DNA of 64,000 nucleotides from Actinobacteria bacterium OV450 (GCA_001298555.1 LJCW01000043.1:42271-106270), one strand, 5' to 3'. Positions 10,106 through 18,188 are shown, numbered from the stretch's first letter. Notes: a model not told the origin generated them from the sequence alone. Translations and numbers: made by a program.

Positions 10106-12103
10106 TCAGTGGCCGGGCGAGGCGATCGCACGCGCCGCGGCGAGCTCCTGGCGCACCGGGGCCAGCACGGAGTCCGCGTCGCCCGAGGGCGGGGCCGAGG
10201 GGCGCAGCTGGGAGGGGTTGTCGGCGTTGCGCACCCCTTCGGCGAGGGCCCGCAGATCGGTGATGACGGTCGCCACTTCCTCGGCGCCCGGTGGTTCGGC
10301 CCCGTGGTTGACCCGGACCCGGGCGGCGGTGGTCGCGTCCACGATCCGTTCGACGGCGACGACCAGCGGCCACCAGGCGGCTGCCCGCGCCCCCGTCGGG
10401 GGCGGCTCGGTCAGCGCCCGCTGGAACTCGTTGCGCACCCCCGACATGTCCCGGTAGATCCGCCGCCGGGCCTGGAGCCGGGCGGTCCGAGCCGCCCGCT
10501 GCCCGGCCTCCGTGTCGGGCTGGCCGCCGAAGGCGCGTTCCACGTACCGGGCCGCGTCGTCGACGGTGTCGGCGAGCCGGTCGCCGATGCGGGTGCGCCA
10601 GCTCTCGGGCCACAGCAGGTAGCCGAAGACCAGGGTGATGGCGCAGCCGATCAGGCTGTCCAGCAGCCGCGGCCGGATCAGGTCGAAGCCCTGGTGGTTG
10701 AGGAGGTCCGAGAGCAGCAGGATCACCGGGGTGATCGCGGCGGTCTGGAAGGCGTACCCCTTGACGGAGAAGGCGGGGATCAGTGCGGCGAGCACCACCA
10801 TGACCGGCACGTCCCACCAGCCGCGCGGTACTTCGGAGAGCACGGCGGCGGCCATGACCAGCCCGGCCGCCGTGCCCAGGGCGCGCAGCACGGCCCGGGA
10901 GAACACCGACCCGAAGTCGGGTTTGAGGACGAAGGTGACGGTCAGGGCGACCCAGTAGGACCGCTCGACCGGGACCAGGGAGACCAGGCACTGGGCGAGC
11001 CCGATGCACAGGGCGAGGCGCAGCCCGTACCGCCATGAGGCGCGGGACAGCATCATGTCGCGCACGGCCCGCCGGGCCCGGACCGTCAGCGAGGCGGGCC
11101 GGCCGAGCCGGTCGTCGACGTTGTGCAGGTCGGGATCGGGCAGGTGCACGATGGCCGCCGCATGCCGCAGGGCCGCGTCGAGGGCCCGTTCGGCGGGGGT
11201 GTGCGGTGCGGGGAGGTCCAGTACGGGCCGCTCGGTGCGGCCCCCTTCCACGGCCAGTGCCAGGTCGCGCACGGCCGCCGGGATTTCGGACGGCAGCGGT
11301 GTGCCGCGCAGGTGCATGGCGGGTGCGGCCTCGACCAGCGGGATCACCACGTTCAGCTGGGCCAGCATCCGGACGAGCGCGGGACTGCGGCCGTGCACCC
11401 GGGCACGCCGGCCCAGGACCAGGTCGTAGGCGTGGTTCAGGGCGTGCGTGACCCGGCGCCGGCGCTCGTCGTACTCCGGTCCGCCCGCGGCTTCCAGGGC
11501 ATCGGCGAGGCAACGGTAGGTGTCGGCCACGGCGACGCGCTCCGGCTGCCTGCCGCGCAGCGGCCAGCCCAGCAGCGTCAGCAGGAGGACGAACAGTCCG
11601 CCCGCGGTGAGCAGCAGGGGGGCCGTCCACCAGGGCCGGGGGAGCGGCAGGCCGGCGCCGATCACTGCATTGAGGAGCAGCAGCAGTCCGGACACGGACG
11701 CGACGGTGCCGATCGAGGAGATCATCCCGGACACGAGGGCGATCAGGGTGAGGGCGCCGACGGCCAGCCATCCGTGGCCGAAGACCAGGGTGCCCAGGGC
11801 GACTCCGACCGCGCCGAAGAGCTGGGGCACGGCGATGTTGAGGATCCGCATCCGGTAGGCGTCGGCGGTGTCGCCGATGACCCCCGACAGGGCGCCCATC
11901 GAGACGAGGGCCCCGTACTCGGGCTCGTTCAGGGCGAAGCCGACGGCGAGCGGGGTGGCCATCGCGATGCCGGCGCGCGCGGCGGCGGCCCAGGGGATCG
12001 GGGCGGGGCTCGGACGCAGTCCCTTGAGCAGCCAGGCGGGCGGAGCCAGCGCATGGTGCCGGGGGCGCCCGGAGGGTATCTGTTCGGTGCGTTCGGTGCT
12101 CAT
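10106..12103 (-). CDS. FUSC family membrane protein
   Basis: 665 aa with two blocks of about six transmembrane helices (residues about 45-200 and about 370-510) separated by a soluble region, the layout of the FUSC/aromatic-acid-exporter family. The second block begins SYWVALTVTFVLKPDFGSVFSRAVLRALGT-like, the recognisable family core in which a charged KPDFG follows the first helix. Family members are thought to export aromatic acids or similar toxic metabolites. The substrate here is unknown. The ATG at 12103 has a GGAAGC ribosome site. The C-terminal cytoplasmic region (about 520-665) is helical and charged. Confidence 0.88.
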   Translation of the reverse strand: MSTERTEQIPSGRPRHHALAPPAWLLKGLRPSPAPIPWAAAARAGIAMATPLAVGFALNEPEYGALVSMGALSGVIGDTADAYRMRILNIAVPQLFGAVGVALGTLVFGHGWLAVGALTLIALVSGMISSIGTVASVSGLLLLLNAVIGAGLPLPRPWWTAPLLLTAGGLFVLLLTLLGWPLRGRQPERVAVADTYRCLADALEAAGGPEYDERRRRVTHALNHAYDLVLGRRARVHGRSPALVRMLAQLNVVIPLVEAAPAMHLRGTPLPSEIPAAVRDLALAVEGGRTERPVLDLPAPHTPAERALDAALRHAAAIVHLPDPDLHNVDDRLGRPASLTVRARRAVRDMMLSRASWRYGLRLALCIGLAQCLVSLVPVERSYWVALTVTFVLKPDFGSVFSRAVLRALGTAAGLVMAAAVLSEVPRGWWDVPVMVVLAALIPAFSVKGYAFQTAAITPVILLLSDLLNHQGFDLIRPRLLDSLIGCAITLVFGYLLWPESWRTRIGDRLADTVDDAARYVERAFGGQPDTEAGQRAARTARLQARRRIYRDMSGVRNEFQRALTEPPPTGARAAAWWPLVVAVERIVDATTAARVRVNHGAEPPGAEEVATVITDLRALAEGVRNADNPSQLRPSAPPSGDADSVLAPVRQELAAARAIASPGH

Positions 12104-12223
12104 TCAGCTTCCGTGCGGCCGCTCGTGAATCGGTTCTTCTGCGCTGTTCCGGGGTCTTGCGTTCGGCTTGTGTTCTTCTCGGGTTCTTCCGGGGCGTTCT
12201 GCGCGGGTCGGTACGTTCCGAGC

Positions 12224-13051
12224 TTATGGGGTGCGGCGTAGTCGTCCCGTCAGCCAGGCGGCCAGCGCGGCGGCGAGCCCGATCGCCAGGACCACCCAGG
12301 CGGTCGTGCGCAGGAACGCGGTGAGGGCGTCGTACACCGCCGCGGCGGCCGCGCGGTCGATGTCGGCCGGCAGGTCGTCGAGGGTGAGCCGGCGGCAGAC
12401 GGCCACCGCGATCCACAGCAGTACGGCGCCGACGGCGACCCCCAGCCCGGTGGCGATCACGGCGCGCCGCCGGTGCACGGCGACCGCGATCGCCGCCGCG
12501 GCCAGCACCACGGTCAGCACGGGAAGCCAGACACCGGCGATCTGGAGCATGCGGAATCCCTTCCGGAGCGCGCCGAGGCCGTCGTACTCCATGACCTTCA
12601 CCGACACGTGGGTCACCGGGATGCGGTCGGCGAACGGCACGCCGTCGGCGACGAGCTCCCCCTTGACCCGCTCGATCACCGGTGCCAGGTCGATGGTGAC
12701 GGCGTCGCCGTCGCCGGTGGTGAGCGCCTTGAGGAAGGCGGCGTGCGCGGCACGGTTGGCCGCGTCCCAGGCGGTGCGGTAGGCGGGCGTGCCGGCGAAG
12801 GAGCGCAGGGCCTCGCCGAGCAGCGAGTCGACCCCGCTCTGGAAGGGGCCGGCGTCGATCTGCCCGGCGAGGGCGCGGCCCGCCTGGCTGACGACGACGC
12901 CCTGCACGGCCGGGTCTTCGGCCAGGGGGGACATGGCGGCGGTGTACCGGTCGGCGTTGCCGAGCTCGTGGTCCGTCCAGTACGCGACGGCGCTCGCGGG
13001 CACGAGGACGGCCACGAGAACGATGAGTACCGCCGAGAGGAAGGTGCGCAC
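12224..13051 (-). CDS. Membrane protein of unknown function, four predicted helices
   Basis: About 275 aa. It has one N-terminal membrane helix (FLSAVLIVLVAVLVPASAVAYW), a soluble region of about 130 residues presumably outside the membrane, then three C-terminal helices (about 165-275). Similar two-part actinobacterial proteins are annotated only as integral membrane proteins. The GTG start at 13051 is preferred because longer in-frame starts (up to 13246) would overlap the divergent membrane gene and lack better ribosome sites. It lies 120 bp upstream of the FUSC gene on the same strand, so co-transcription is possible. Confidence 0.7.
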   Translation of the reverse strand: MRTFLSAVLIVLVAVLVPASAVAYWTDHELGNADRYTAAMSPLAEDPAVQGVVVSQAGRALAGQIDAGPFQSGVDSLLGEALRSFAGTPAYRTAWDAANRAAHAAFLKALTTGDGDAVTIDLAPVIERVKGELVADGVPFADRIPVTHVSVKVMEYDGLGALRKGFRMLQIAGVWLPVLTVVLAAAAIAVAVHRRRAVIATGLGVAVGAVLLWIAVAVCRRLTLDDLPADIDRAAAAAVYDALTAFLRTTAWVVLAIGLAAALAAWLTGRLRRTP

Positions 13052-13184
13052 GTCACCAGGGAAAGCCGCGCCGCCGCCGGGCGCGAGCGGTGCTGCTGCG
13101 GGCGGGTGGCGGCCGCGCCGCTGATCCACTTGCCGGTCGGGGGTGGCGGGTGTGCCCTGGATGAGGGGAGAGAGGAGCCCTGTC

Positions 13185-13589
13185 ATGGCACATGCGGCAC
13201 CCGTCGCCCCGAGGCGGCACTGGCAGGCGACCGGCACGGACCACACGATGAAGGGCCAGCTGACGCGGGCACTGCTCCTCGGACTGGTCTACGGGGTCTG
13301 GGCGGCCTTCATGAGGCGCGACACCGGCGGGGTCACCACGGGCAACGTCTTCTACGGGATCCTGTGCGGCGTCGTCTTCGCCGGCGTCATGTTCGCCCTC
13401 GCCCGCGTCGGCCCGCGGCTGATGCAGGAGCTGCACGCCGCGGCGTACGGCGCGTTCGGCGGGATCGCGGTGGGTTACCTCTACAGCATGGCCGACCACT
13501 CGATCATCCGCTCGTGCTGGGTCGGCTTCATCACCGGCATCTGCATCGGGCTGGCGGCGTTCTACCGCTACCACACGCGCGATCCCTGA
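13185..13589 (+). CDS. Small integral membrane protein
   Basis: 134 aa with a short polar N-terminus and about four membrane helices (ALLLGLVYGVWAAF, VFYGILCGVVFAGVMFAL, AAYGAFGGIAVGYLY, CWVGFITGICIGLAAFY). The ATG at 13185 has AGGAG 7 bp upstream. It is divergent from the preceding membrane gene and followed by a strong terminator, so it is a single-gene unit. No family recognised. Confidence 0.75.
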   Translation: MAHAAPVAPRRHWQATGTDHTMKGQLTRALLLGLVYGVWAAFMRRDTGGVTTGNVFYGILCGVVFAGVMFALARVGPRLMQELHAAAYGAFGGIAVGYLYSMADHSIIRSCWVGFITGICIGLAAFYRYHTRDP

Positions 13590-13602
13590 TCCGCTGAGCG
13601 CG

Positions 13603-13636
13603 GCAGGCGCCGGTCCCGCACGGGACCGGCGCCTGC
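13603..13636. terminator. Strong hairpin terminator
   Basis: 15-bp perfect GC-rich stem (arms 13603-13617 and 13622-13636) with a 4-nt loop, between the convergent 134-aa membrane protein gene and the 55-aa gene. Confidence 0.88.
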
Positions 13637-13651
13637 GCGTCGTCCGGCGGC

Positions 13652-13819
13652 TCAGCTCTCGGACGGGGCCTCGGAGCCGGTGGCCGGAGCGGTCGCCGGG
13701 GCGGCGGGGGTGTCCTCGCCGTCGGTCCGACGGCTCGGCGGCCTCGGGGCGGTCGGGGTGCAGCGGGTGACCTCGGCGCGGAGCATGGCGTTCAGGGCGG
13801 CGTACGGGTCGATGGGCAT
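13652..13819 (-). CDS. Small protein of 55 aa, unknown function
   Basis: Begins MPIDPYAALNAMLRAE, likely one amphipathic helix, and ends in a Pro/Ala/Ser-rich tail. The ATG at 13819 has a perfect GGAGG site 7 bp upstream, which is the main evidence that it is a real gene. It lies downstream of the secreted-protein gene on the same strand, and a terminator follows. Not assigned to a family. Confidence 0.55.
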   Translation of the reverse strand: MPIDPYAALNAMLRAEVTRCTPTAPRPPSRRTDGEDTPAAPATAPATGSEAPSES

Positions 13820-13874
13820 GCCGGAACCTCCGGTGTGCGGGGGTGTGTGGGGGACGCGCTGCTGCTCGGCACCC

Positions 13875-14249
13875 TCAGCAGCGCAGGACCACACTCCGCC
13901 CCGTCGCCGCGGACGGCGTCGGCCCGTCCGGCCCGCACACCTCTGTGCGTACCGCCTGACCGGGGTGTTTCACGTGAAACACCGGGCGCGGCAGCTGCCG
14001 TACGCCCGGCACCCCGCGCAGGACCGGTCGTACGGCGACCCGGGCTTCGGGATCGGCGGCCGGATCGGACTCCCTCTCGGCGGGGGTTCCGGGCTCGCTC
14101 GGCGCCCCGGAGCCGGTGCGCTCGACCGCGGCGGTGGCCGCGCTGGCCGCGGTGACGCCGGGGCCGGCCGCGAACAGGCACAGCAGCAGGACACAGGCGG
14201 CCGTGAGGGCCCTGGCCAGTGCCGTGCACGCATGCCGTGTCCCGCTCAT
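13875..14249 (-). CDS. Small predicted secreted protein containing parS in its coding sequence
   Basis: About 124 aa (131 from GTG 14270). It has an N-terminal hydrophobic signal sequence (LTAACVLLLCLFAAG) followed by an Ala/Glu/Pro-rich body with no recognised domain. The parS palindrome is read as FHVKH inside the frame at 13967-13980. Codon use and the signal peptide support coding, but no good ribosome site marks the start. It lies downstream of the sortase-like gene (110 bp), which invites the guess of a shared surface-related unit, yet no LPxTG-type sorting motif is present. Confidence 0.5.
   Translation of the reverse strand: MSGTRHACTALARALTAACVLLLCLFAAGPGVTAASAATAAVERTGSGAPSEPGTPAERESDPAADPEARVAVRPVLRGVPGVRQLPRPVFHVKHPGQAVRTEVCGPDGPTPSAATGRSVVLRC
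13964..13983. other. parS site 2 (ParB binding), extended palindrome
   Basis: GTTTCACGTGAAAC at 13967-13980 sits within a 20-bp perfect palindrome (13964-13983). This is the most symmetric parS of the three and lies inside a coding sequence. Confidence 0.93.
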
Positions 14250-14359
14250 GCGAGGGGTCTGCCCCGACACGTCGGCCGAGTCCCCGACCGGCCCGCAGAT
14301 GCCCCCGACCGGGGGACGAAGACACCCCCCTCGGCTGACAGCGGGCCGGCCCGCCGGAT

Positions 14360-14959
14360 TCAGCCGGTGTGGTGCCGGCCGGTGCGGTGGTGGCCGGTCA
14401 GCCGGGCCAGGACGGTGGTCTCACCGCTGAGCAGGCGCAGTTGGGCACGTCCGGGCCGCTGTCCGCGACCGCTGACCGTGGGCGACACCCGGTCGACGGT
14501 GAACACGGCGGTACGCCGGTCGGCCCGTGCGATCTCGATGGTCAGCCCGCGCCGCAGCCGGGCGAGGGGCAGGTCGGCGGCGGTGACCACGGCGGTGCCG
14601 GCGGAGCCCGGTGCCGGGCCGTCGCGGTCCCAGGCGGCCTCCTCCCCGTCGCCGTCCAGCGGCAGGTCGACCCCCAGGCTGGGGATGAGCAGCCGCAGCG
14701 GCCGTACGGACCGCAGGGGTGCGATGGAGGCGGCCCGCGCCGGCCGGGAGCCCTTGCCGGCGGCCGGGGCGTGATGACCCGCGTGCTCCAGCTGCTCGAC
14801 GAGCCGGCGGTGGCCGGACAGGCCAAGTGCCCGGGAGGGCAGTGCGTCGGCGGCGGTGGCCGCGGTGGGCCGGGCGCCCTCCGTACTGCGCAGCATCACT
14901 ATGCCGGTGCCCAGCAGAGCCACGGTCAGCACGCCGGCCACCCACTTGGCGCGGGGCAT
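14360..14959 (-). CDS. Sortase-fold protein lacking catalytic residues
   Basis: 199 aa: an N-terminal membrane anchor (WVAGVLTVALLGTGIVML), a variable linker, then a class E/F sortase-like core with LLIPSLGVDLPL, PGSAGTAVV and TVDRVSPTVS. In active sortases the segment after GTAVV contains the catalytic His (AGH) and the later strand ends with the catalytic TC. Here these read TAADL and LLSGET, and no C-terminal catalytic Arg region is visible. It is therefore probably a pseudo-sortase without transpeptidase activity. The ATG at 14959 has AGGAGG 6 bp upstream, so it looks expressed. No substrate with a sorting signal is nearby. Confidence 0.7.
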   Translation of the reverse strand: MPRAKWVAGVLTVALLGTGIVMLRSTEGARPTAATAADALPSRALGLSGHRRLVEQLEHAGHHAPAAGKGSRPARAASIAPLRSVRPLRLLIPSLGVDLPLDGDGEEAAWDRDGPAPGSAGTAVVTAADLPLARLRRGLTIEIARADRRTAVFTVDRVSPTVSGRGQRPGRAQLRLLSGETTVLARLTGHHRTGRHHTG

Positions 14960-15169
14960 GGAGTCCCTCCTGGTCCGATCCCCCCGGCTCCGGCGGCCGG
15001 GTGTCCTGAGAGCAGTGGAACCCTTCTCTGCCCGTCAGTACCGCTTACAACGCCGGAGACTGACATCGCGTCACAGGCGTGTCGGCGTCACCGCCGGGAC
15101 GTCTTCGCAGATGGCGGCGGTGGACCGGCCGTGGACGGGGCATTGCCCGAGATGCAGCCGAACGGGCGA

Positions 15170-15415
15170 TCAGAGGACCACGAACACGACCGCCGCCGCC
15201 CCCATGAGGGCGGCGGCGAGGTGGACGGCCGGGTGACCGTAGTCACCGAACCAGAGGTGGCGGGCCAGGCCGCCGAGGGCGGCCAGAGCCGTGATGACGC
15301 CGACCTGGGCCAGGAGCGTGACCGCGGTGAAAGGGGCCAGTAGCAGCAGCACGGTGTTGAGCCATAACGGGACGGCGCCCGTCCAGCCACGCCATTCCCA
15401 GATCGCCGTCTGCAT
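15170..15415 (-). CDS. 81-aa membrane protein in the cobalt uptake operon
   Basis: Three predicted membrane helices (WLNTVLLLLAPFTAVTLLAQ, VGVITALAALGGLARHLWF, LAAALMGAAAVVFVVL). It begins 21 bp after the cbtA stop on the same strand, so it most likely belongs to the riboswitch-controlled cbtB-cbtA unit. The role is unknown; an accessory subunit of the CbtAB permease or a gene expressed by read-through are both possible. ATG 15415 is preceded by a GAGGGGG stretch. Confidence 0.65.
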   Translation of the reverse strand: MQTAIWEWRGWTGAVPLWLNTVLLLLAPFTAVTLLAQVGVITALAALGGLARHLWFGDYGHPAVHLAAALMGAAAVVFVVL

Positions 15416-15436
15416 GGCCCACCGGCCCCCTCATCG

Positions 15437-16192
15437 TCAGCTCGCGGGCTGTACAGCCTCCTTGGGCAGGGCGGCGGGGGCAAGAGACCGTTCGGCAAGA
15501 AAACCGAAGGCGAGGCCGAAAGTCGTCCACATCGCGATCTGGATGCCCAGCGTCGCGAGGCGGAACTGCCAGATGAGGGCGGCGGGGAAGTCCGCCGGGA
15601 CCTCGTTGACGCCGGGCAGGGTGGCGTAGGCGATGCCGACCACCACGAGGAAGGCGACCGTGGCGATGATCGACGCGTTCCAGTTCCCGAGCTTGGGCGC
15701 CAGGCGCCGGCCCAGGATCAGCGCGGCCGAGGACAGCAGCACGCTCAGCGCGATCATCAGGACGAAGAGGGTGGTCCTCCGGACCACGGTGTCGGGGTCC
15801 CCGACGGCCGGCGGGTTGGAGGGGTACTTGAGGAAGGGGACCAGGTTGACGGAGACGAACAGGCCGCCCGAGACCAGCAGGGCCGTGACCCGCGGGCTGA
15901 AGCGGCCGATACGGCCCAGGGCGTAGCAGAAGACGAGCGCGGCGATGCCGCCGAGCGCGATTCCGTACAGGAGCGTTCCGGTGCCGAGGCCGGCCGTGGC
16001 CTGGAGGGCCCGGCTGACCGGGGCCGCCTCCTCGGCGTGGTCGTGGGCGGCGTGGCCCGCCTCTTCGATGGCGATGGCCGCGTCGACCTTGGACTCACCG
16101 AGGACGTACGCGACGAGGAAGGCCGCCAGGCCTGCGAACAGGCCTGCCAGCATGCCCCGGACCAGCAGGACACGGGGTGAAATGGGGTTCAT
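15437..16192 (-). CDS. cbtA: CbtA, cobalt transporter membrane subunit
   Basis: About 251 aa with six predicted helices, matching the CbtA family of cobalt uptake proteins that supply metal for cobalamin synthesis. A His-rich periplasmic loop (EEAGHAAHDHAEEA, about residues 42-55) lies after helix 1 and probably collects metal. ATG 16192 follows an AAGGGAAG ribosome site. It lies 30 bp downstream of cbtB and under the same cobalamin riboswitch, consistent with B12-repressed cobalt import. Confidence 0.9.
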   Translation of the reverse strand: MNPISPRVLLVRGMLAGLFAGLAAFLVAYVLGESKVDAAIAIEEAGHAAHDHAEEAAPVSRALQATAGLGTGTLLYGIALGGIAALVFCYALGRIGRFSPRVTALLVSGGLFVSVNLVPFLKYPSNPPAVGDPDTVVRRTTLFVLMIALSVLLSSAALILGRRLAPKLGNWNASIIATVAFLVVVGIAYATLPGVNEVPADFPAALIWQFRLATLGIQIAMWTTFGLAFGFLAERSLAPAALPKEAVQPAS

Positions 16193-16222
16193 GGTTCGGT
16201 TCTTCCCTTGCACTGCCGGAGG

Positions 16223-16435
16223 TCAGTGGCAGGGGAAGCCGAGGAGGTGGCGACCGTCGTGCATCCACTCGTGGACGGTGTCGCCCTGGAAGATCGCGGT
16301 GGCGCCCTGCTCGGCGCCGACGAGGTAGAGCAGGACGAGCATGAGAACGCCGGCGAACAGGGCCCAGGGGGCCAGCGCGGAGAGCGAAATCGGGGCGACG
16401 GCAGGGGCCGTCGTGGGCACGGCGGAGTGAGCCAT
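16223..16435 (-). CDS. cbtB: CbtB, cobalt transporter small subunit
   Basis: 70 aa, one membrane helix (APWALFAGVLMLVLLYLVG) and the characteristic CbtB C-terminus HEWMHDGRHLLGFPCH, whose His residues are thought to bind cobalt. ATG 16435 has GGAGG 7 bp upstream. First gene of the riboswitch-controlled operon with cbtA. Confidence 0.93.
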   Translation of the reverse strand: MAHSAVPTTAPAVAPISLSALAPWALFAGVLMLVLLYLVGAEQGATAIFQGDTVHEWMHDGRHLLGFPCH

Positions 16436-16454
16436 GGCAGTACCTCCAGAGGGA

Positions 16455-16585
16455 ACACGCGTCCCGGTCAGTGGTGCTCGCGACGACATGGCGGGTCTGA
16501 CTTTCCCTCCCCCTCCGGGAGGATTCACAGTGGCGCGACCGTGCCGGACTCTCACCGGTGCTTCCGTCATACCGTCGTCTTTTTA
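16455..16585 (-). promoter_or_regulatory. Cobalamin riboswitch
   Basis: On the minus strand the leader contains the conserved cobalamin-aptamer pieces in order: the GGTGAGAGTCC core, then ACGGTCGCGCCACTGT (16520-16562 region), and finally AGTCAGACCCGC (16491-16502). The cbtB ribosome site lies about 45 nt downstream. Binding of adenosylcobalamin would shut off cobalt import. The exact boundaries are estimates. Confidence 0.87.
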
Positions 16586-16624
16586 GGTTGTCGTCCGAGA
16601 CCGTACCGCGTTTACGCTCCCCTT

Positions 16625-17080
16625 ATGAAGAGCGCCGTGGTACGAGTTCAGTTCGTGAGACGTCCGTTCGACGACGCCGCCCGCCAGGTCCGCTTCGGCC
16701 ACGGCGACCCGTGCCCGGGCTACGAGGGCCTGCGCGGCCCGGACACGGGGGAATGGGCGGGCCGGACCCTGGAGGAGGTCTCCGCCGAGGATCCGGCCGC
16801 TGTGCACCGGTGGCTGACCGACCCCGATTACGCTCCGCCCGGCGGGGAGTCCGTCGCCGCACTGATCGCCCGCGTCGGCGCCGTGCTCGGCGGGCTGGCG
16901 GCGGGCACCCATCGCGCGGTGGTCGACCAGGCCGTCGTACGGGCCGCCGTCGTGCACGCGCTTGAGCTGCCGGCCGCCGCGTTCTGGCGCCTGGACGTAC
17001 GCCCCGGCACCGTGACCACCCTCACCGGGCGGCTCGGCCGGTGGAACCTCCAGCTCGGCCGGCCGCTGGACGAACCGTGA
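16625..17080 (+). CDS. Degenerate histidine-phosphatase family protein
   Basis: 151 aa resembling the cobalt/cobalamin-associated branch of the histidine phosphatase (CobC/PhoE-like) family. The shared parts are the EWAGRTLEEVSAEDP segment, PPGGESVAALIARVG and VVRAAVVHALELPAAAFWRLDV. The catalytic RHG motif at the N-terminus is replaced by VRRPFDD, and the second catalytic His (usually in a THG/SHG context) is replaced by VVDQAVV. The central region usual in the family is also shortened. Catalysis is therefore unlikely. It is divergent from the riboswitch-cbtBA unit, suggesting a cobalamin-linked role. Confidence 0.7.
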   Translation: MKSAVVRVQFVRRPFDDAARQVRFGHGDPCPGYEGLRGPDTGEWAGRTLEEVSAEDPAAVHRWLTDPDYAPPGGESVAALIARVGAVLGGLAAGTHRAVVDQAVVRAAVVHALELPAAAFWRLDVRPGTVTTLTGRLGRWNLQLGRPLDEP

Positions 17081-17105
17081 GGACGGCCCCCGGTACTGCC
17101 GGTGC

Positions 17106-18023
17106 CTACGCGACGATCCAGTCGCTCGTCGCGATCACCGGCTGTACGCCGTCGCGGTGGACCGTGCCCTCGATCAGGCCGTACATCCGGTCCGCCGCGA
17201 AGTAGACCTCGTTGTCGTTCTTGAGGCCGAAGGGCTCCAGGTCGACGAGGAAGTGGTGCTTGTTGGGCAGGTTGAGGCGTACCTCGTTGACCCGCGGGCA
17301 GTTGTCGAGCACCCGCTCGGCCATCTGGTTCAGGGTCTGCTGGAGCGAGTACGAGTAGGTCTCGGCGAAGGCCTCCAGCATGTTCTTGCGGACCTTCTTG
17401 TACGACTGGTCCCAGTCGAACGCGTCGTCGTCGCCGGCCAGCGCCGAGTGCGCCCAGCGCGCGGTGACCTTCGTCGCCAGGATGCGGTCGTACGCCTCCT
17501 TGAGCGTCGTGTACCTGTCCTTGATGTAGCCGTGGAACTCGGAGTTCGTCGAGTTCATCACGGTCAGGTCCTTCAGGCCCGAGATGACCTGCAGACCGGT
17601 CGTCTCGCTGTACGTGATCTGCGCCGTGCGCACCTCCTGGCCCTTGCGGACGAAGGAGTGCTGCTCCTTGCGCGTCGGGACCGGGATCCGCTCCCAGGCG
17701 TACTCCTCGATCCGGACCTGCGCCTCGCGGATCGGCGACTGGGAGGAGACGAAGTGCTTCGCGAGCAGGATGCCGAAGGCCTCGGGGGAGGCGATGCCGT
17801 GCTCCTTGCCGAAGGCGTACACCGTGTTCTTGGTGGTGTCGGTGGGCAGGCAGTTGGCGTTGTCGCCGGTCAGGTGGACATCACGGAACTCGCCCCGGAG
17901 CGCGACCGACACGTTGAGGTCCCGGATCTCGTGCCACGACCCGTCGGCGCCCTTGCGGGTGACCTTGACGATGCGGTTCTCGGCCTTGCCGTACTGGTTC
18001 TGCGCCAGGATGTGCTTGCTCAT
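17106..18023 (-). CDS. Urate oxidase (uricase)
   Basis: Oxidises urate to 5-hydroxyisourate in purine breakdown; cofactor-free enzyme. 305 aa, the family length, formed from two T-fold repeats. Family segments seen are LPTDTTKNTVYAFGKEHG (with the catalytic Thr), LTVMNSTNSEFHGYIKDRY and the C-terminal VNEVRLNLPNKHHFLVDLEPFG. ATG 18023 has AAGGAAG upstream. The hydroxyisourate hydrolase and OHCU decarboxylase genes often beside it are absent here, so later steps must be encoded elsewhere. A candidate operator lies about 150 bp upstream. Confidence 0.96.
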   Translation of the reverse strand: MSKHILAQNQYGKAENRIVKVTRKGADGSWHEIRDLNVSVALRGEFRDVHLTGDNANCLPTDTTKNTVYAFGKEHGIASPEAFGILLAKHFVSSQSPIREAQVRIEEYAWERIPVPTRKEQHSFVRKGQEVRTAQITYSETTGLQVISGLKDLTVMNSTNSEFHGYIKDRYTTLKEAYDRILATKVTARWAHSALAGDDDAFDWDQSYKKVRKNMLEAFAETYSYSLQQTLNQMAERVLDNCPRVNEVRLNLPNKHHFLVDLEPFGLKNDNEVYFAADRMYGLIEGTVHRDGVQPVIATSDWIVA

Positions 18024-18170
18024 GGCTGTCTTCCTTCGGGTACACGGAGTCCGGCTGACTGGATCCCGTACGCCCGGCGTCCAGCGGTCGGCCCGCTCCC
18101 CGCCGTTCGGTCCCACAGGACCGCCCCGGGACTGACGTGCATCCCGGTCCGTAGGTGCTCTGTCGGATTT

Positions 18171-18188
18171 CAGCACGTTCACGTGCTG
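18171..18188. promoter_or_regulatory. 18-bp palindrome, candidate operator
   Basis: CAGCACGTTCACGTGCTG: perfect 8-bp arms around a 2-bp centre, in the spacer between the co-directional aminotransferase and uricase genes. Its size fits a dimeric repressor such as the MarR-type urate regulators, but no regulator gene is adjacent. Confidence 0.45.

Noticed and set aside
8451..12416. 1321-codon minus-strand open frame across phoX and FUSC
   Set aside because: Low-complexity Arg/Pro translation in the wrong frame of genes with clear family motifs.
18177..18184. Possible parS variant around the CACGTG in the uricase spacer
   Set aside because: The flanks do not match GTTT/AAAC; it is an unrelated palindrome.
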